A DNA stretch of 64,000 nucleotides from Lachnospiraceae bacterium (GCA_024680055.1 JAILCP010000057.1:1-64000); one strand, 5' to 3'. Positions 1 to 8,726 are shown, counted from the first letter of the stretch. The notes: a model not told the origin generated them from the sequence alone. A program made the numbers and translations.

Positions 1-135
1 GGACCAGAGATTTGCTTACAGCTTCCTTCAGATTCCACCTCACGATGGACACCCTTGCTGTTCGGCTATACACTTCCCACTATCTGGGCGTGTTCGGGAC
101 TTTCACCCGTTAGAGCGCGCCCATGGCGCGCAAAC
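1..135 (-). mobile_element. group IIC (bacterial class C) intron, 5' portion, runs off the left edge
   Basis: Read on the minus strand, this stretch follows, segment by segment, the start of domain I of class C group II introns as I remember it from the Oceanobacillus iheyensis intron: a short GC-rich stem with an ATGGG loop, then GGGTGAAAGTCCCGAAC, GCAAGGGTGTCC and GGAATCTGAAGGAAGC, each in the expected order and spacing. The probable 5' end is near base 135 (GTTTG; canonical introns start GUGYG, so the exact boundary is uncertain). It begins right after the U-tract of the nrdD terminator, which is the known insertion preference of this intron class. Only about 135 nt are inside the window, so the ribozyme core and any reverse-transcriptase gene cannot be seen. 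Confidence 0.85.
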
Positions 136-168
136 CAAAAAGACCGCATGGGAAGGCTCCCATGCGGT
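136..168 (-). terminator. rho-independent terminator of nrdD
   Basis: Perfect 11-bp stem (143-153 with 158-168, ACCGCATGGGA arm) and a 4-nt loop. On the minus strand it is followed by TCTTTTTGG. It lies 18 bases after the nrdD stop. The group IIC intron starts directly after the T-run. Confidence 0.9.
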
Positions 169-186
169 ACAATTCCTCATATTCAC

Positions 187-2568
187 TTAAGCATCACGTG
201 ACTGAATCAACTTCTCGATATTGGCAACGCCGGCATAGGCATCATACCCATCGGCATGTGCACCAACTAAGGTTGGAGCCTGCATGATGTTGTACTGCAT
301 AGCCAAGTCCGTATCTACAGTTGCATCCACCACCTCGTACTCAATGCCTGCTGCATCTAACTTGCTCATAGCAATCTTGCAGTTCGGGCAGGTAGGGGTT
401 TTAAACAGCATATACTTCGAAGCAACGGAAACATTGAGCTTCGGCTCGGCAACCTTCTCATCAGCTGCAGGGGCATCAACCTTCTTCTTGGTCAGCTTGG
501 ACTTGCCAATGTTATAAACCTTGCGGTCTGCGTACTCCTGGGCCTTGCCATCATTCCAGTTCGCAACCGGACGATAGTAGCCGGTGATGCGGCTGTAGAC
601 CTCGGTCTTCTCGCCACAGTGCGGGCACACCTTCTGCTCTCCCGCCAGATAACCGTGATTCTTGCAAACGGAATAGGTCGGAGACATGGTGTAGTAAGGC
701 AAGCGGTAATTCTCGGCAATCTTCTTCACCAGGTTAGCAGCAGCCTTCCAATCCGGCAACTTTTCTCCCAAGAAGGCGTGGAAAACGGTTCCGGAGGTAT
801 AGAGAGTCTGTAACTCATCCTGGATATCAAGTGCGGTGAAGATATCCTCAGTATAGCCTACCGGCAAGTGGGAAGAATTGGTGTAGTACGGTGTTCCATA
901 CATGTTGGCCGTAATGATATCTCCAAAATCCTCCACATCATGCTTAGCAAAACGATAGGACGTAGACTCTGCTGGAGTAGCCTCCAGGTTGTAGAGGTCA
1001 CCGTACTCCTCCTGATAATCAGAAAGGCGCTCTCTCATGTGATTCAACACATCCTTGGCAAAATCCTGAGCCTTCTTCTCTGTTAAGTCTGCGCGAATCC
1101 AAGGCGCATTCAAACAGGTCTCGTTCATACCAACCAAACCAATGGTGGAAAAATGATTGTCATAGCCGCCCAAGTAACGTTTGGTGTACGGATACAGTCC
1201 CTGATTCAGAAGGTCCGTAATAACCTGACGCTTGGTGTGCAAGGAACGGGCTGCGATATCCATGAGCTTATCTAACTTCTTGTAGAACTCCTCCTCTGTC
1301 TCGGACAGATAAGCAATACGCGGCAGGTTAATCGTAACTACACCGATGGAACCGGTAGACTCGCCGGAACCAAAGAATCCGCCGGACTTCTTGCGAAGTT
1401 CTCGAAGATCTAATCGCAAACGACAGCACATGGAACGAACATCGCTTGGCTCCATATCGGAGTTAATATAGTTGGAAAAATACGGAGTGCCGTACTTAGC
1501 CGTCATTTCAAAGAGAAGCTTGTTGTTCTCTGTCTCACTAAAATCAAAATCCCTGGTGATGGAATAGGTCGGAATCGGATACTGGAAGCCTCTACCATTG
1601 GCATCGCCCTCCACCATAACCTCGATGAAGGCTTTGTTAATCATATCCATTTCCTTCTGGCAATCACCATAGGTAAAGTCTAATTCTTTGCCACCCACAA
1701 TGGCCTTTTGTGTTGCAAGGTCTGCAGGAACCGTCCAGTCCAGAGTAATATTGGAAAATGGAGCCTGAGTTCCCCAACGGCTCGGTGTATTCACGCCATA
1801 AACAAAGGACTGAATACACTGCTTCACTTCCTTGTAATCTAGGTTGTCTACGCGAACAAACGGTGCCAAATAGGTATCGAAGGATGAAAACGCCTGGGCT
1901 CCTGCCCACTCATTCTGCATGATACCAAGGAAATTCACCATCTGATTACACAATACAGACAGATGCTTTGCAGGAGACGAGGTAATCTTTCCGGGAATAC
2001 CTCCAAGTCCTTCCTGAATCAACTGTTTCAAGGACCATCCCGCACAATAACCTGTTAACATTGACAAATCATGAATATGAATATCTGCATTTCGATGTGC
2101 ATCTGCAATTTCCTGGTCATAAATTTCGGACAACCAGTAATTGGCAGTAACTGCACCGGAGTTGCTGAGAATCAATCCTCCTACAGAATAGGTAACGGTT
2201 GAATTCTCCTTCACTCTCCAATCTTCCACCTTAACGTAGCTGTTTACAATCTCTTTATAATCTAAAATGGTGGATTTCATATTACGCATCTTCTCACGCT
2301 GCTTACGATACAGGATGTAAGCCTTTGCAACATCTGTATATCCGGTCTGTTCCAAAACAGCTTCCACACTATCCTGAATATCTTCCACCTGAATCTGTCC
2401 CCCGGCTACCTTCGGCTGAAAGTGTGCTGTTACACGTAAACCAAGCAGATCAATTATGTCATCATTGAATTCCTTCCCCGTTGCCTGAAATGCCTTTGCA
2501 ATAGCATCCGTAATCTTGCTGATATTAAATTCTGCGATTTGTCCGTCTCTCTTTACTACTTCAAACAT
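187..2568 (-). CDS. nrdD: anaerobic (class III) ribonucleoside-triphosphate reductase with C-terminal redoxin domain
   Basis: Makes dNTPs from NTPs without oxygen, using a glycyl radical installed by the activase NrdG. The 793 residues show an N-terminal ATP-cone (MFEVVKRDGQIAEFN), the class III core with SIGVVTINLPR, a Cys cluster ending in CPHCGEK for the structural zinc, and RITGYYRPV, whose Gly is the expected radical site. After about residue 715 there is an extra thioredoxin/glutaredoxin-like domain with a CPNC active site and a TL-VGA cis-proline-type segment. This tail is beyond the usual NrdD end and suggests redoxin-derived electrons rather than formate (inference). No nrdG is visible; if it normally follows nrdD, the intron now separates them. 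A promoter and an NrdR box lie upstream. Confidence 0.95.
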   Translation of the reverse strand: MFEVVKRDGQIAEFNISKITDAIAKAFQATGKEFNDDIIDLLGLRVTAHFQPKVAGGQIQVEDIQDSVEAVLEQTGYTDVAKAYILYRKQREKMRNMKSTILDYKEIVNSYVKVEDWRVKENSTVTYSVGGLILSNSGAVTANYWLSEIYDQEIADAHRNADIHIHDLSMLTGYCAGWSLKQLIQEGLGGIPGKITSSPAKHLSVLCNQMVNFLGIMQNEWAGAQAFSSFDTYLAPFVRVDNLDYKEVKQCIQSFVYGVNTPSRWGTQAPFSNITLDWTVPADLATQKAIVGGKELDFTYGDCQKEMDMINKAFIEVMVEGDANGRGFQYPIPTYSITRDFDFSETENNKLLFEMTAKYGTPYFSNYINSDMEPSDVRSMCCRLRLDLRELRKKSGGFFGSGESTGSIGVVTINLPRIAYLSETEEEFYKKLDKLMDIAARSLHTKRQVITDLLNQGLYPYTKRYLGGYDNHFSTIGLVGMNETCLNAPWIRADLTEKKAQDFAKDVLNHMRERLSDYQEEYGDLYNLEATPAESTSYRFAKHDVEDFGDIITANMYGTPYYTNSSHLPVGYTEDIFTALDIQDELQTLYTSGTVFHAFLGEKLPDWKAAANLVKKIAENYRLPYYTMSPTYSVCKNHGYLAGEQKVCPHCGEKTEVYSRITGYYRPVANWNDGKAQEYADRKVYNIGKSKLTKKKVDAPAADEKVAEPKLNVSVASKYMLFKTPTCPNCKIAMSKLDAAGIEYEVVDATVDTDLAMQYNIMQAPTLVGAHADGYDAYAGVANIEKLIQSRDA

Positions 2569-2618
2569 ACTCCTAACTTCTCCATCCTTTCGCAGTTTTC
2601 TTTATTACTCATGGAGTT

Positions 2619-2648
2619 ATTGTAGCAAAAAGCCTTCCACCTCGTCAA
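2619..2648 (-). promoter_or_regulatory. nrdD promoter, sigma-A type
   Basis: On the minus strand, TTGACG (2643-2648) and TACAAT (2619-2624) are separated by 18 bases. The predicted start is about 45 bases upstream of the nrdD ATG. The NrdR-like box sits just upstream of the -35. Confidence 0.6.
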
Positions 2649-2656
2649 TACAAAAA

Positions 2657-2672
2657 GCACTATATATTGGTC
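2657..2672. promoter_or_regulatory. NrdR box
   Basis: GCACTATATATTGGTC contains the perfect core CTATATATTG of the known NrdR consensus (acaCTATATATtgtgt). It lies 8 bases upstream of the nrdD -35 element. NrdR boxes usually occur in pairs about 31 bp apart; only a poor second match (around 2615-2628) is seen. Confidence 0.7.
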
Positions 2673-2689
2673 TTTTTTTGTTTTCTTTT

Positions 2690-3931
2690 CTAGATATTGT
2701 ACATTTCCTTGGTCACATAGGCTTTGACATAAATACCGTCTTCTCGGTACTCCTCCGTCAATAATTCCCCATATTTACGAATCAACTGTATCTTACCCGC
2801 ATCCTCATAGTGAAATACTTTTTCAAGAAGCACCTTATCGCCTCTCAAAAATTCCTCCAACGCCTCACATACCAAATCCAGACCCACATTATTTCCGGCC
2901 TGAATATTTAACGTTTTTTCCGCTCTCAGATCCTTAATAACCTCATTTTTTTCTACCAGATCCTGCTTGTTGAAAAGGGTTAAAATTTTCTTTCCGGTAA
3001 CACCAAGTTGCTCCAGGGTTTCATATACAATATGCATCTGTTTTTCCCTCTGGGGATTGGAGGCATCCACCACGTGGATAATGTAGTCCGCATATTTTGC
3101 CTCCTCTAAGGTACTTTTAAATGCTTCAATCAAATGATGGGGCAGCTTTCTGATAAACCCTACCGTATCGGTTAAAAGAATTTCCTGACCGCTTTCCAGT
3201 TTCAAATTTCTTGTGGTGGGATCTAAGGTTGCAAAAAGCTGATCTTCTTCCAACACCTTGGCATCGGTAAGATGATTTAAAAGAGTGGATTTTCCCGCAT
3301 TGGTGTAACCCACAATGGCTGCCACCTTAATGTGGTTTCTCTCCCTCTGCATTCTGGCCACCTCACGATGTTTTACCACTTCGGCCAATTCCTTTTTCAG
3401 CTGAGAAATTCGTTGTTTGATCAATCGACGGTCGATTTCCAGCTTCTTTTCACCCGGTCCCCTTGTTCCGATACCTCCCCCAAGACGGGACATGGAACGG
3501 CCAAAGCCCACCAGTCGGGTGGCTCTGTAGCGAAGCTGGGCCAACTCCACCTGAATCTTTCCTTCGCTGGTATTGGCTCTTTCCGCAAATATATCAAGAA
3601 TCACCAAGGTTCTGTCCATCACCTTGATGTCCAGTTCCATATTTAAATTTTTCATTTGTGCAGGAGTTAACTCATCGTCACATACAATGCCGGTGGCGTC
3701 GTAAAGGGCAATCATCTCCTTTAGTTCATCCAGCTTTCCGGTTCCAACATAGTAGCCCGGATGCACCTGTTCTCGATTCTGAATACACACCCCTACCGTG
3801 GTGGCATGGGCTGTTTTACACAATTCTTTTAACTCTTCCAGGGAATCTTCTGTGTCATCTCCGTCGCACAAACTGACTCCCACTAAAATCACACGTTCCT
3901 GAGTTTCTTTATTTTCAAATAATTCTGCCAT
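2690..3931 (-). CDS. hflX: ribosome-associated GTPase HflX
   Basis: HflX binds the large ribosomal subunit and splits stalled ribosomes after stress. The protein has the HflX N-terminal domain (including HPGYYVGTGKLDEL), then the glycine-rich SRLGGGIGTRGPGE segment, and a G domain with GYTNAGKST (G1), DTVGFIRKLPHHL (G3) and NKQD (G4). I start at the ATG of MAELFEN (3931) because GGAGG lies 5 bases upstream. A longer in-frame TTG start at 3943 exists but has no ribosome-binding site and abuts the preceding stop. It lies 12 bases behind the TPR lipoprotein gene and is probably co-transcribed with it. There is no clear terminator before the nrdD promoter. Confidence 0.95.
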   Translation of the reverse strand: MAELFENKETQERVILVGVSLCDGDDTEDSLEELKELCKTAHATTVGVCIQNREQVHPGYYVGTGKLDELKEMIALYDATGIVCDDELTPAQMKNLNMELDIKVMDRTLVILDIFAERANTSEGKIQVELAQLRYRATRLVGFGRSMSRLGGGIGTRGPGEKKLEIDRRLIKQRISQLKKELAEVVKHREVARMQRERNHIKVAAIVGYTNAGKSTLLNHLTDAKVLEEDQLFATLDPTTRNLKLESGQEILLTDTVGFIRKLPHHLIEAFKSTLEEAKYADYIIHVVDASNPQREKQMHIVYETLEQLGVTGKKILTLFNKQDLVEKNEVIKDLRAEKTLNIQAGNNVGLDLVCEALEEFLRGDKVLLEKVFHYEDAGKIQLIRKYGELLTEEYREDGIYVKAYVTKEMYNI

Positions 3932-3943
3932 CCATTCCTCCAA

Positions 3944-4909
3944 CTATTTTACACGGCTTTGTAAAAATTTCAGTTCCTTTGCCGCCTTTTCATCAGACGG
4001 ATACTTTGCTGTATAGGTTTTCAAAAGGTTCATAGCTTCAGACAACTCCCCTTCCTCTTCGCACAGTTTAATTTCCAGTTCCATAATCTCTTTTTTGTCA
4101 TCCCCTTTCAGGGAGTTCTTTGCCTTCTTTATGTACTGTTTTACCTGTTCATAATCCTTTTGCTTTAAAAGGCTTTCAATCAGCTTCATAAATGCTTTTT
4201 TATTGTCTTTGTGAGCCATGGCGTAACTTTCGTAAAGGGCGTAAGCTTCCTCTTTATTTCCCATGGATTCCAATACCTGACCCATGTAAAGCTTGGACTC
4301 TTCGTCCCCTTCGTTTTCTGCCTTGGAAAAAATCTTTCTGGCGTTTTCATAGTCTCCAAGAAGCAAATAAACTCGGCCCATATTCCGATACTCTTCACCG
4401 GTTTGTGCCCTTCTTGTAAGGGCTTGATTCAAATAAGACTTGGCCAGTTCTTCCTCTGCGCCACCCGCCATTAAATTCTCGTAGGCGCTGATATATATTT
4501 GGAAGTTGTTTTGATCCAGTTCCAACGCCTTTTTATAATCTTTATCCGCCTTGGCATACTGTTTGGTCAAGGCATATAAATTTCCCCGTTGCACATATGC
4601 ACCGGTTGCCTCTTCATCATAGTTAATTATGGCATTATAGACCTTCTTGGCCTCATCTGTTTTTCCTGCCTTCAAAAGGGCATACCCCTTGTAGTAACAT
4701 ACATCCAACTCCACATCACTGATTCGACCGTTGGATGCATCCAGGGACTTTTGCAGATTGGTAACGGCGCCATCGTAATCGCCCTTTTCAATTGCCGCTA
4801 TTCCGGCTTCTCTATAAGAAAGTTCCTTATCTTCATGTGGATTGGCCACGGCACACCCCGTTGTTAAAATAGAAACCGCCAATAATAAGGCCACTGTTAA
4901 TCTCTTCAT
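3944..4909 (-). CDS. TPR-repeat lipoprotein
   Basis: A secreted, membrane-anchored helical-repeat protein of 321 residues. It begins with a lipoprotein signal peptide (MKRLTVALLLA ... LTTGC), so the Cys would be lipidated and the rest would lie outside the membrane. The remainder is tandem tetratricopeptide repeats (for example GAYVQRGNLYALTKQYAKADKDYKKALEL), a protein-protein interaction scaffold. The start at 4909 follows AAGGA by 8 bases; an upstream in-frame ATG at 4927 has no ribosome-binding site. It has its own promoter and probably reads through into hflX. The partner is unknown. Confidence 0.85.
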   Translation of the reverse strand: MKRLTVALLLAVSILTTGCAVANPHEDKELSYREAGIAAIEKGDYDGAVTNLQKSLDASNGRISDVELDVCYYKGYALLKAGKTDEAKKVYNAIINYDEEATGAYVQRGNLYALTKQYAKADKDYKKALELDQNNFQIYISAYENLMAGGAEEELAKSYLNQALTRRAQTGEEYRNMGRVYLLLGDYENARKIFSKAENEGDEESKLYMGQVLESMGNKEEAYALYESYAMAHKDNKKAFMKLIESLLKQKDYEQVKQYIKKAKNSLKGDDKKEIMELEIKLCEEEGELSEAMNLLKTYTAKYPSDEKAAKELKFLQSRVK

Positions 4910-4941
4910 ACACATTTCCTTCTTCATTACATACTACGGCT

Positions 4942-4970
4942 ATTATAACAATCTCTCACCTGCTTCACAA
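4942..4970 (-). promoter_or_regulatory. promoter of the TPR lipoprotein-hflX unit
   Basis: Minus strand TTGTGA (4965-4970), 17-base spacer, TATAAT (4942-4947). It sits directly after the terminator of the upstream operon. Confidence 0.7.
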
Positions 4971-4971
4971 G

Positions 4972-5000
4972 AAAAAAAGCAGAGAGCCAAAGCTCTCTGC
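4972..5000 (-). terminator. terminator of the alaX-ABC-flavin operon
   Basis: 8-bp perfect stem GCAGAGAG (4979-4986 with 4993-5000), 6-nt loop, followed on the minus strand by seven T. Confidence 0.9.
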
Positions 5001-5018
5001 CTTACATTCATTAAATAA

Positions 5019-5528
5019 TTAACGGGCAAGGAATTCCACAATCTCACCAACATACATATAATGGAAATCTCCCTTTGGATAAAACTGGGAAAGTATGGTT
5101 GGATCTAAAATTCCATCCGGTTCAATCTTTGTACAGGATAAGGTTTTACATACCACTACAAAGTTGCTTTCATCTGCAAATGCAATTCCCTTATGATAAT
5201 CCACGCCAAAACCTACGTTTGCAAATTTATCTTCATCGCGGCCGGAAACTTTTCCAAAGTATTTCAGTGCATTTTTCTCTTTTCCCCCGAAGAAATTTAC
5301 GGAAAATGTCTCTGTGGAGTCCAGCAATTCCTTGGTATATCGACTGCCTCGAACAAATACATAGGCAACGTTCTTATCCCACATAACGCCCATGCCTCCC
5401 CAGGCAATTGTCATTCCGTTGGTCTTTCCATCTTTTTCAGTTACAAGCAGTGCCCAATCCAATCCAAATCGTGCAAAAGGATTCATTTCCGCCATTTCCA
5501 TTGGTAAATCCTGAAATACATGTTTCAT
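5019..5528 (-). CDS. flavin reductase-like (flavoredoxin-type) FMN-binding protein
   Basis: 169 residues of the split-barrel flavin-reductase-like family. Visible landmarks are the N-terminal NPFARFGLDWALLVTEKDGKTNGMTIAWGGMGVMWDKN segment (given here only as the region around residues 15-52) and SVNFFGG followed by GRDEDKFANVGF. Such proteins bind FMN and pass electrons or reduce small substrates; the substrate here cannot be read from sequence. It is the last gene of the operon, 12 bases after the ABC permease and just before a strong terminator. No signal peptide or membrane segment, so it is cytoplasmic. Confidence 0.8.
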   Translation of the reverse strand: MKHVFQDLPMEMAEMNPFARFGLDWALLVTEKDGKTNGMTIAWGGMGVMWDKNVAYVFVRGSRYTKELLDSTETFSVNFFGGKEKNALKYFGKVSGRDEDKFANVGFGVDYHKGIAFADESNFVVVCKTLSCTKIEPDGILDPTILSQFYPKGDFHYMYVGEIVEFLAR

Positions 5529-5540
5529 ATGCGCTTCTCC

Positions 5541-6731
5541 TTATCTCGAAAACATTATTTTTTCATTATCAAACATTTTTGTCATAGCATACACACATAT
5601 ACCTACAAATACTAAATTGGCGATAATGGTAACCCCAACCTGCGTCATGCTATAATTCATAGAAAATATTCCATTAAATATTTTAGCACTATTATAGATA
5701 GGAATTGTGAAAAATTGAAGTTTTGTCTCTGAATTTCCCGGTGCAGCACTTGCTGCAATGCCAACCACCATGCCAAGAATCATTACCGGAGAACAATAAC
5801 TGCTTGCTTCTTTCACGGTTTTCGCGAAGGTGGATAACAGTGAAAAAATACAAATAATTGCCAAAGTGGTACTAAACACCGTTACACAAAGCACTGCATA
5901 ATCGGAAGTTGAATAAATATTGGCAGAGATACCATCCCCTGCACCTCCCATTAATTTTGGCAGGGATAACAATACTCCGAGGGTGGAGGAAATACCGCTT
6001 AACAGGGCAAATACTCCAAGACTCACCACTTTTCCAAGGGCAAGAGAACTTCGTTTTATAGGCGTCACCAAAATGGTTGCAATGGTTCCTCTCTCCTTTT
6101 CTCCCGCAATGGCATCCGGCGCCACTGCCACGCAGCCGCTCATCAACATCATAATCAGCAGCATTGGAACAATCATGGAGAAAATCTGAGCTCCGGAATC
6201 TTCCTTGGTGGCCAGATCGTAGTTCACCGTCTCATCCCGGTTAATGTCAAACTTATTGGTCATGGCGCTTTCGTAATTATTAAAGCAGGCCTCTAAGTTG
6301 CCATACATCGCCTGGGAATCGGTGTTGGAAGAATTATAAAAAATTTCAATCAAGGGAGCTTCTTTTTTGCTGCTGATTGGATTATAAGCTTCCACCTCTT
6401 TGTCAAAATTCTTTGAGAAGGTCACCATGACCTGTGACTCTCCATCTCTAATTTCCTTTTTAATTTTCTCAGCGTCTTTTATGGATACGTCCTTATAATC
6501 AATCTTTGCCACATCAAAAATGGATTTGGCAGATTCCGGTGCATCCACGCTATATACCATGGCCGGATGGTCCTCATCCGGTGCAAACATATCTCCCATT
6601 ACCTGACCTAAAATAGAATAGATGGCAAAAATCATAATACCCGGTAAAAAAACAGTGGAAATAAATAATCGCTTATCTCCAAAAAAACGTTTGAATTCCT
6701 TTTTTACAATGGTTAAAAAATCATTTTTCAT
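5541..6731 (-). CDS. ABC-2 type transporter permease, NatB-like
   Basis: 396 residues. One membrane segment lies near the N terminus (about 18-40), then comes a large extracytoplasmic loop (roughly 45-185), then a cluster of about five membrane segments starting at IFSMIVPMLLIMMLMSGCVAVAP. The AGEKERGTIATILVTPIKRS motif is typical of ABC-2 permeases of the NatB/YhaP type. It overlaps the ATPase gene by one base, so the two form one exporter. NatAB exports sodium in Bacillus; the substrate here is inferred only by family. Confidence 0.85.
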   Translation of the reverse strand: MKNDFLTIVKKEFKRFFGDKRLFISTVFLPGIMIFAIYSILGQVMGDMFAPDEDHPAMVYSVDAPESAKSIFDVAKIDYKDVSIKDAEKIKKEIRDGESQVMVTFSKNFDKEVEAYNPISSKKEAPLIEIFYNSSNTDSQAMYGNLEACFNNYESAMTNKFDINRDETVNYDLATKEDSGAQIFSMIVPMLLIMMLMSGCVAVAPDAIAGEKERGTIATILVTPIKRSSLALGKVVSLGVFALLSGISSTLGVLLSLPKLMGGAGDGISANIYSTSDYAVLCVTVFSTTLAIICIFSLLSTFAKTVKEASSYCSPVMILGMVVGIAASAAPGNSETKLQFFTIPIYNSAKIFNGIFSMNYSMTQVGVTIIANLVFVGICVYAMTKMFDNEKIMFSR

Positions 6732-7504
6732 TACTGTTCACCTACCGTTTCTTCATATACTTCAAAAAAGCGCTGCTCAAGACTGGCGCCGTCTTTGATT
6801 TCCTCAAGGCTGCCGCAACGTACAAGTTTTCCGGAAATAATAATTCCCACCCGGTCACATAGTTTTTCCACCAGCTCAAATATATGAGTGGAAAGAATAA
6901 TGCTTTTTCCCCGGCGTTTTAGTTCCAAAAGAAAATCCGTCACCACCTTGGCTGTTATTACATCAAGTCCGTTGGTAGGCTCATCAAAAATAATAAACTG
7001 CGGGTCATGGGCAATGGATACCACAAGGGAAACCTTTTGTTTCATACCTGTGGAAAGATCTGCCACCTTCACCTCTGCAAATTCACTGATTCCAAAACGG
7101 TCAAACAGTTCCTTTTTACGCTCCCTGATGGTGCTCTTGTCAATGCCATGCAAGGTTGCAAAATAGTCAAACAGATAATTTGGTGTAAAGTACTCCTCCA
7201 GTTTTAATTCACTGGTTAAAAAGCCGATTTTGCCTCTTACGTCAAAAGGATTGTTTACACTGCTGCTTCCTTTTACCAGAATGTCTCCCTCATCCGGTTT
7301 GATTAGGGTTGCAATCATTCGAAGGGTGGTGGTTTTACCTGCACCGTTCGGTCCCAAAAGGCCAAAAATCTCCCCTTCATAAGCGCTAAAGGACAAATGG
7401 TCCACCGCCACTTTTTTCTTTTCTTTGGTTTTTTCCAATTTCATCTGCTTTTTGCTAAGATGAAAGGTTTTGGAAATCCCATCCACTTTTAAAATCTCTT
7501 TCAT
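6731..7504 (-). CDS. ABC transporter ATP-binding protein, NatA-like
   Basis: 257-residue nucleotide-binding subunit for the adjacent permease. It shows Walker A GPNGAGKTT, signature LSTGMKQK, Walker B FIIFDEPTNGLD and the H-loop STHIFE. A Lys-rich insertion (KKQMKLEKTKEKKK) lies near residues 18-32. The gene is 15 bases downstream of alaX and overlaps the permease by one base, so all four genes alaX-ATPase-permease-flavin protein look co-transcribed. Confidence 0.9.
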   Translation of the reverse strand: MKEILKVDGISKTFHLSKKQMKLEKTKEKKKVAVDHLSFSAYEGEIFGLLGPNGAGKTTTLRMIATLIKPDEGDILVKGSSSVNNPFDVRGKIGFLTSELKLEEYFTPNYLFDYFATLHGIDKSTIRERKKELFDRFGISEFAEVKVADLSTGMKQKVSLVVSIAHDPQFIIFDEPTNGLDVITAKVVTDFLLELKRRGKSIILSTHIFELVEKLCDRVGIIISGKLVRCGSLEEIKDGASLEQRFFEVYEETVGEQ

Positions 7505-7519
7505 ATACTCTCCTTCAGA

Positions 7520-8674
7520 TTATTTTAATAAAAGGCTCTCAATTTCTTCTCTGGTTCCTTCCAGAGTACCCTGAATCATGGGCGTCTTTCCTCCGCCTTT
7601 TGCCTGCAGCCGTTCCTTTAATTGTGCCTGCAATGCTTTTAGGTCAATGGTTTCACTTCCGATAATGTATTTATAAACATCTTCCGTAGAAGTTTTTGCC
7701 ATTACTGCCGCTATCTTTGACACTTTCGGCATCAGCAGATTCACGTAATTACGCTGCACCGTGGCGTCCATCTCTTCTTCAAAAAGAACCAGACTTTCCC
7801 CTGCCGGAATCTTTTCTGCTTTCCCGGTTAAAAGCTCCATGGTAAGTCTTCCGATTTCACCCTTTTGTTCCAGGGAGGTTTCCTTGATTCGTTTTACCGT
7901 CTCAGGAAGTTCTTCCATATTGGTGGAAAGTTCTTTGGTCAGCGCCTTTAAAATTTTGCGCATGGTCCTGCTTTCCTCCTCGGCACGCTTTGCACACATA
8001 ATCTCAAGGCGAACGCCGCCCTTGTAGTTTTCTCTGTTCACCACATGGATGCTTCCGATTTCTCCGGTGGTTGCCACATGAGGAGCACAGCATGCACAAA
8101 GATCCACCCCTTGGATTTCCACAATGCGGATAGGTCCATCCAGCTCCTTTTTACTGCGGTAATCCAGGGTTTTCAAGGTTTCTTTTTCCGGATAATAGCC
8201 ACGAATCGGTAAATTTTTACGTACCGCTTCATTGGCCGCTTTTTCCACCTGCTCCACCTGTTCCATAGAAAGCGGGCCGTCAAAATCCAGAGTTACAATC
8301 TCCTCTGTCAAATGAAACCCCACATTGTTGTATCCAAAGGTGTTATGCACAATACCGGATAACACATGCTCTCCGGAATGCTGCTGCATCAAATCGTAGC
8401 GGTGGTCAAAATCAATGTGACCTTCCACCTGCTGCCCCACTTGCGGATGGTTTCCTTCATCTAAGGTATGCCATATCACGTTATCCCTAATTTGAACATC
8501 CTTTACTTTTATACCGTTCAGGGTTCCAAGGTCCGGAGACTGTCCCCCCTCTTCCGGGAAAAACAATGTCTGATCAAGAGCCACTTCCACGCCCTGTTTT
8601 CCTTGATGAAGTTCTGTCACCTTGGCGGTAAAATCCCTTTCATACGGCGCTTCATCGTATAATTTCTTTGTCAT
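7520..8674 (-). CDS. alanyl-tRNA editing protein AlaX-L
   Basis: A free-standing editing domain that hydrolyses mischarged Ser- or Gly-tRNA(Ala). It shows the zinc-site motifs HSGEH and CCAPH, an N-terminal AlaRS-type barrel (TLFFPEEGGQSPDLG) and a C-terminal DHHA1-like region, so it is the long AlaX form (384 residues). I start at 8674 (MTKKLYDE) behind AAAGGA; a longer in-frame reading would translate through the pckA terminator hairpin and is unlikely. It heads an operon with an ABC exporter, an unexplained pairing. Confidence 0.88.
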   Translation of the reverse strand: MTKKLYDEAPYERDFTAKVTELHQGKQGVEVALDQTLFFPEEGGQSPDLGTLNGIKVKDVQIRDNVIWHTLDEGNHPQVGQQVEGHIDFDHRYDLMQQHSGEHVLSGIVHNTFGYNNVGFHLTEEIVTLDFDGPLSMEQVEQVEKAANEAVRKNLPIRGYYPEKETLKTLDYRSKKELDGPIRIVEIQGVDLCACCAPHVATTGEIGSIHVVNRENYKGGVRLEIMCAKRAEEESRTMRKILKALTKELSTNMEELPETVKRIKETSLEQKGEIGRLTMELLTGKAEKIPAGESLVLFEEEMDATVQRNYVNLLMPKVSKIAAVMAKTSTEDVYKYIIGSETIDLKALQAQLKERLQAKGGGKTPMIQGTLEGTREEIESLLLK

Positions 8675-8690
8675 TTTCTCATTCCTTTGT

Positions 8691-8726
8691 ATAAATAAGG
8701 GGATTCGAACCCATCTTCGAATCCCC
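8691..8726 (-). terminator. terminator of pckA
   Basis: 11-bp perfect stem GGGGATTCGAA (8699-8709 with 8716-8726), 6-nt loop, then TTATTTAT on the minus strand. The T-run is weak. The alaX ribosome-binding site starts only about 10 bases later, leaving no room for a separate promoter. Confidence 0.7.

Noticed and set aside
8699..8726. GGGTTCGAATCCCC on the minus strand looks like a tRNA T-arm
   Set aside because: No acceptor, D or anticodon arms can be formed around it, and the 11-bp symmetric stem with a T-rich tail behind pckA is better explained as a terminator.
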